This document shows positions 63,216 to 64,000 of a DNA stretch of 64,000 nucleotides, in pieces. Positions within the stretch are counted from its first letter, which is position 1; every line of letters starts with the position of its first letter. The stretch is from Ecdyonurus torrentis (Eukaryota > Arthropoda > Insecta > Ephemeroptera > Heptageniidae), in contig OX439129.1 of the NCBI GenBank assembly GCA_949318235.1, forward strand, positions 6,298,116 to 6,362,115, read 5' to 3'. The notes below the pieces were generated by a model. That model ran no database searches. It saw only the letters and a program-made list of their open reading frames with translations, and was not told where the DNA came from. Position numbers and translations under genes: made by a program.

Positions 63216-63658
63216 CAAATAACAATGATAAATAAAGGAAAGGTGAAGAAAAGTAAGAAAAAAAATCTACTTTAACAAGTTTAAGTCACAGCATTACACA
63301 CTTAAATATTTTAATTCCACAGACAAAATTTCATATTACAAATTTTCATGTTTCTGTTAAGTTTCCTATTTGTAAATTCTAGTTTATTATTATATTGATG
63401 CCACATAAATGTGATTATACTATTAGCAATTAAATCATTTAACATAACAAGTAGTAATAAATACCTGCAAAAAAAAAAACAAAAAAACAATTATTTAGAA
63501 AAAAATGGAACAAAATATAATTTTAAAACCTCAAACATTTTATGTATTTTTTTTTAATCACTTAAAATTCTAGCACGCTAAATTGTTACTGTATTAAACT
63601 CTCAAAGTATTACAGTAAAATTTTAATACTTTTTATTACTAAAATCACAGCTAGTGAA

Positions 63659-63691
<33 letters not shown>

Positions 63692-64000
63692 AAATTTAAA
63701 GAGTTATATAAATAATTTGAAAAGCTACGTACATACAAAAAATATTTAGGTCGGTGTGTATATACGAGGCACATATATCTATAATAAAATATTTACTCTA
63801 CAATGGGAACAATAGACCCTTACATAATATTATGTGTGTGTATTATAGTCGTGTAAAAATGATAATATACGAGCATTATTCCAGAATAACAATGTAATAA
63901 CATGGTAATAAGTGTGTAATAATAACATATAACAATGAAATATAAATTAGAATTCACTGAATTCTTGGCAACAATGCAATTTTTCACTTATATAACAATG
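63213..64000. other. AT-rich DNA with an A30 run, no gene seen
   Basis: A run at 63660-63689. The window ends in anonymous AT-rich sequence. Confidence 0.5.

Overview
The window looks like gene-free nuclear DNA from an animal, either intergenic or a very large intron. It is strongly AT-rich (by eye about three quarters A+T) and packed with simple-sequence repeats: (CT)n, (AT)n, (CA)n and runs of up to 63 T. It also holds many short, non-coding, inverted-repeat elements of the MITE or foldback kind. I found no open reading frame I would defend as a gene, no rRNA or tRNA, no CRISPR array and no bacterial-style operon. The longer open frames are translated CT/GA/AT repeats (SLSLSL, RERERE, IYIYIY) or cross element ends. 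One fragment at 45785 resembles, from memory, a SINE core known in arthropods. That is a weak hint at a protostome and I do not name a species.

The readable content is a layered set of repeat families, defined here by comparing copies within the window. TTAA-flanked families: A (4 copies, about 315 bp, almost fully palindromic), B (6 copies, about 345 bp), J (2 nearly identical copies, about 400 bp), M and Q (1 each). TA-flanked family: D (9 copies, about 300-350 bp, ends TATAGGG). Elements with 8-bp target duplications, hAT-like: U (9827), O (16924) and V (55586). Other families: C, E, F, G, H, I, K, L, N, P, R, T, Y, Z and two small hairpins at 50.4-50.7 kb. The intervals I list as elements add up to roughly a quarter of the window.

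Layout: 0-5 kb is dense in foldbacks (A1, M, N, I1, H1, P, A2). 5-9 kb has long CT/GA tracts with B1 and C1. 9.8-11.2 kb holds U, G1 and T1. 12-21 kb is mostly anonymous AT-rich DNA with A3, O, R1 and T2. 21-28 kb is a nested patch (K1-E1, D1, Z1, D2, Q in F1, A4, D3 in E2, E3-H2, L). 30-36 kb is another (C2 in B2, J1, Y, F2, F3 in D4, G3 and D6 in D5). 38-50 kb has Z3, D7, B3, the tandem B4-B5, Z5, R3, J2 and R4. 50-64 kb has G2, hairpins W and X, a G-quadruplex-prone tract, K2, B6, V, E4, R5, I2, D8 and D9.

No gene network can be described. The most notable pattern is that the palindromic octamer TGACGTCA occurs in many otherwise unrelated element families (A, B, C, D, M, R), far above chance. 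The nesting order also gives a relative history of element activity.
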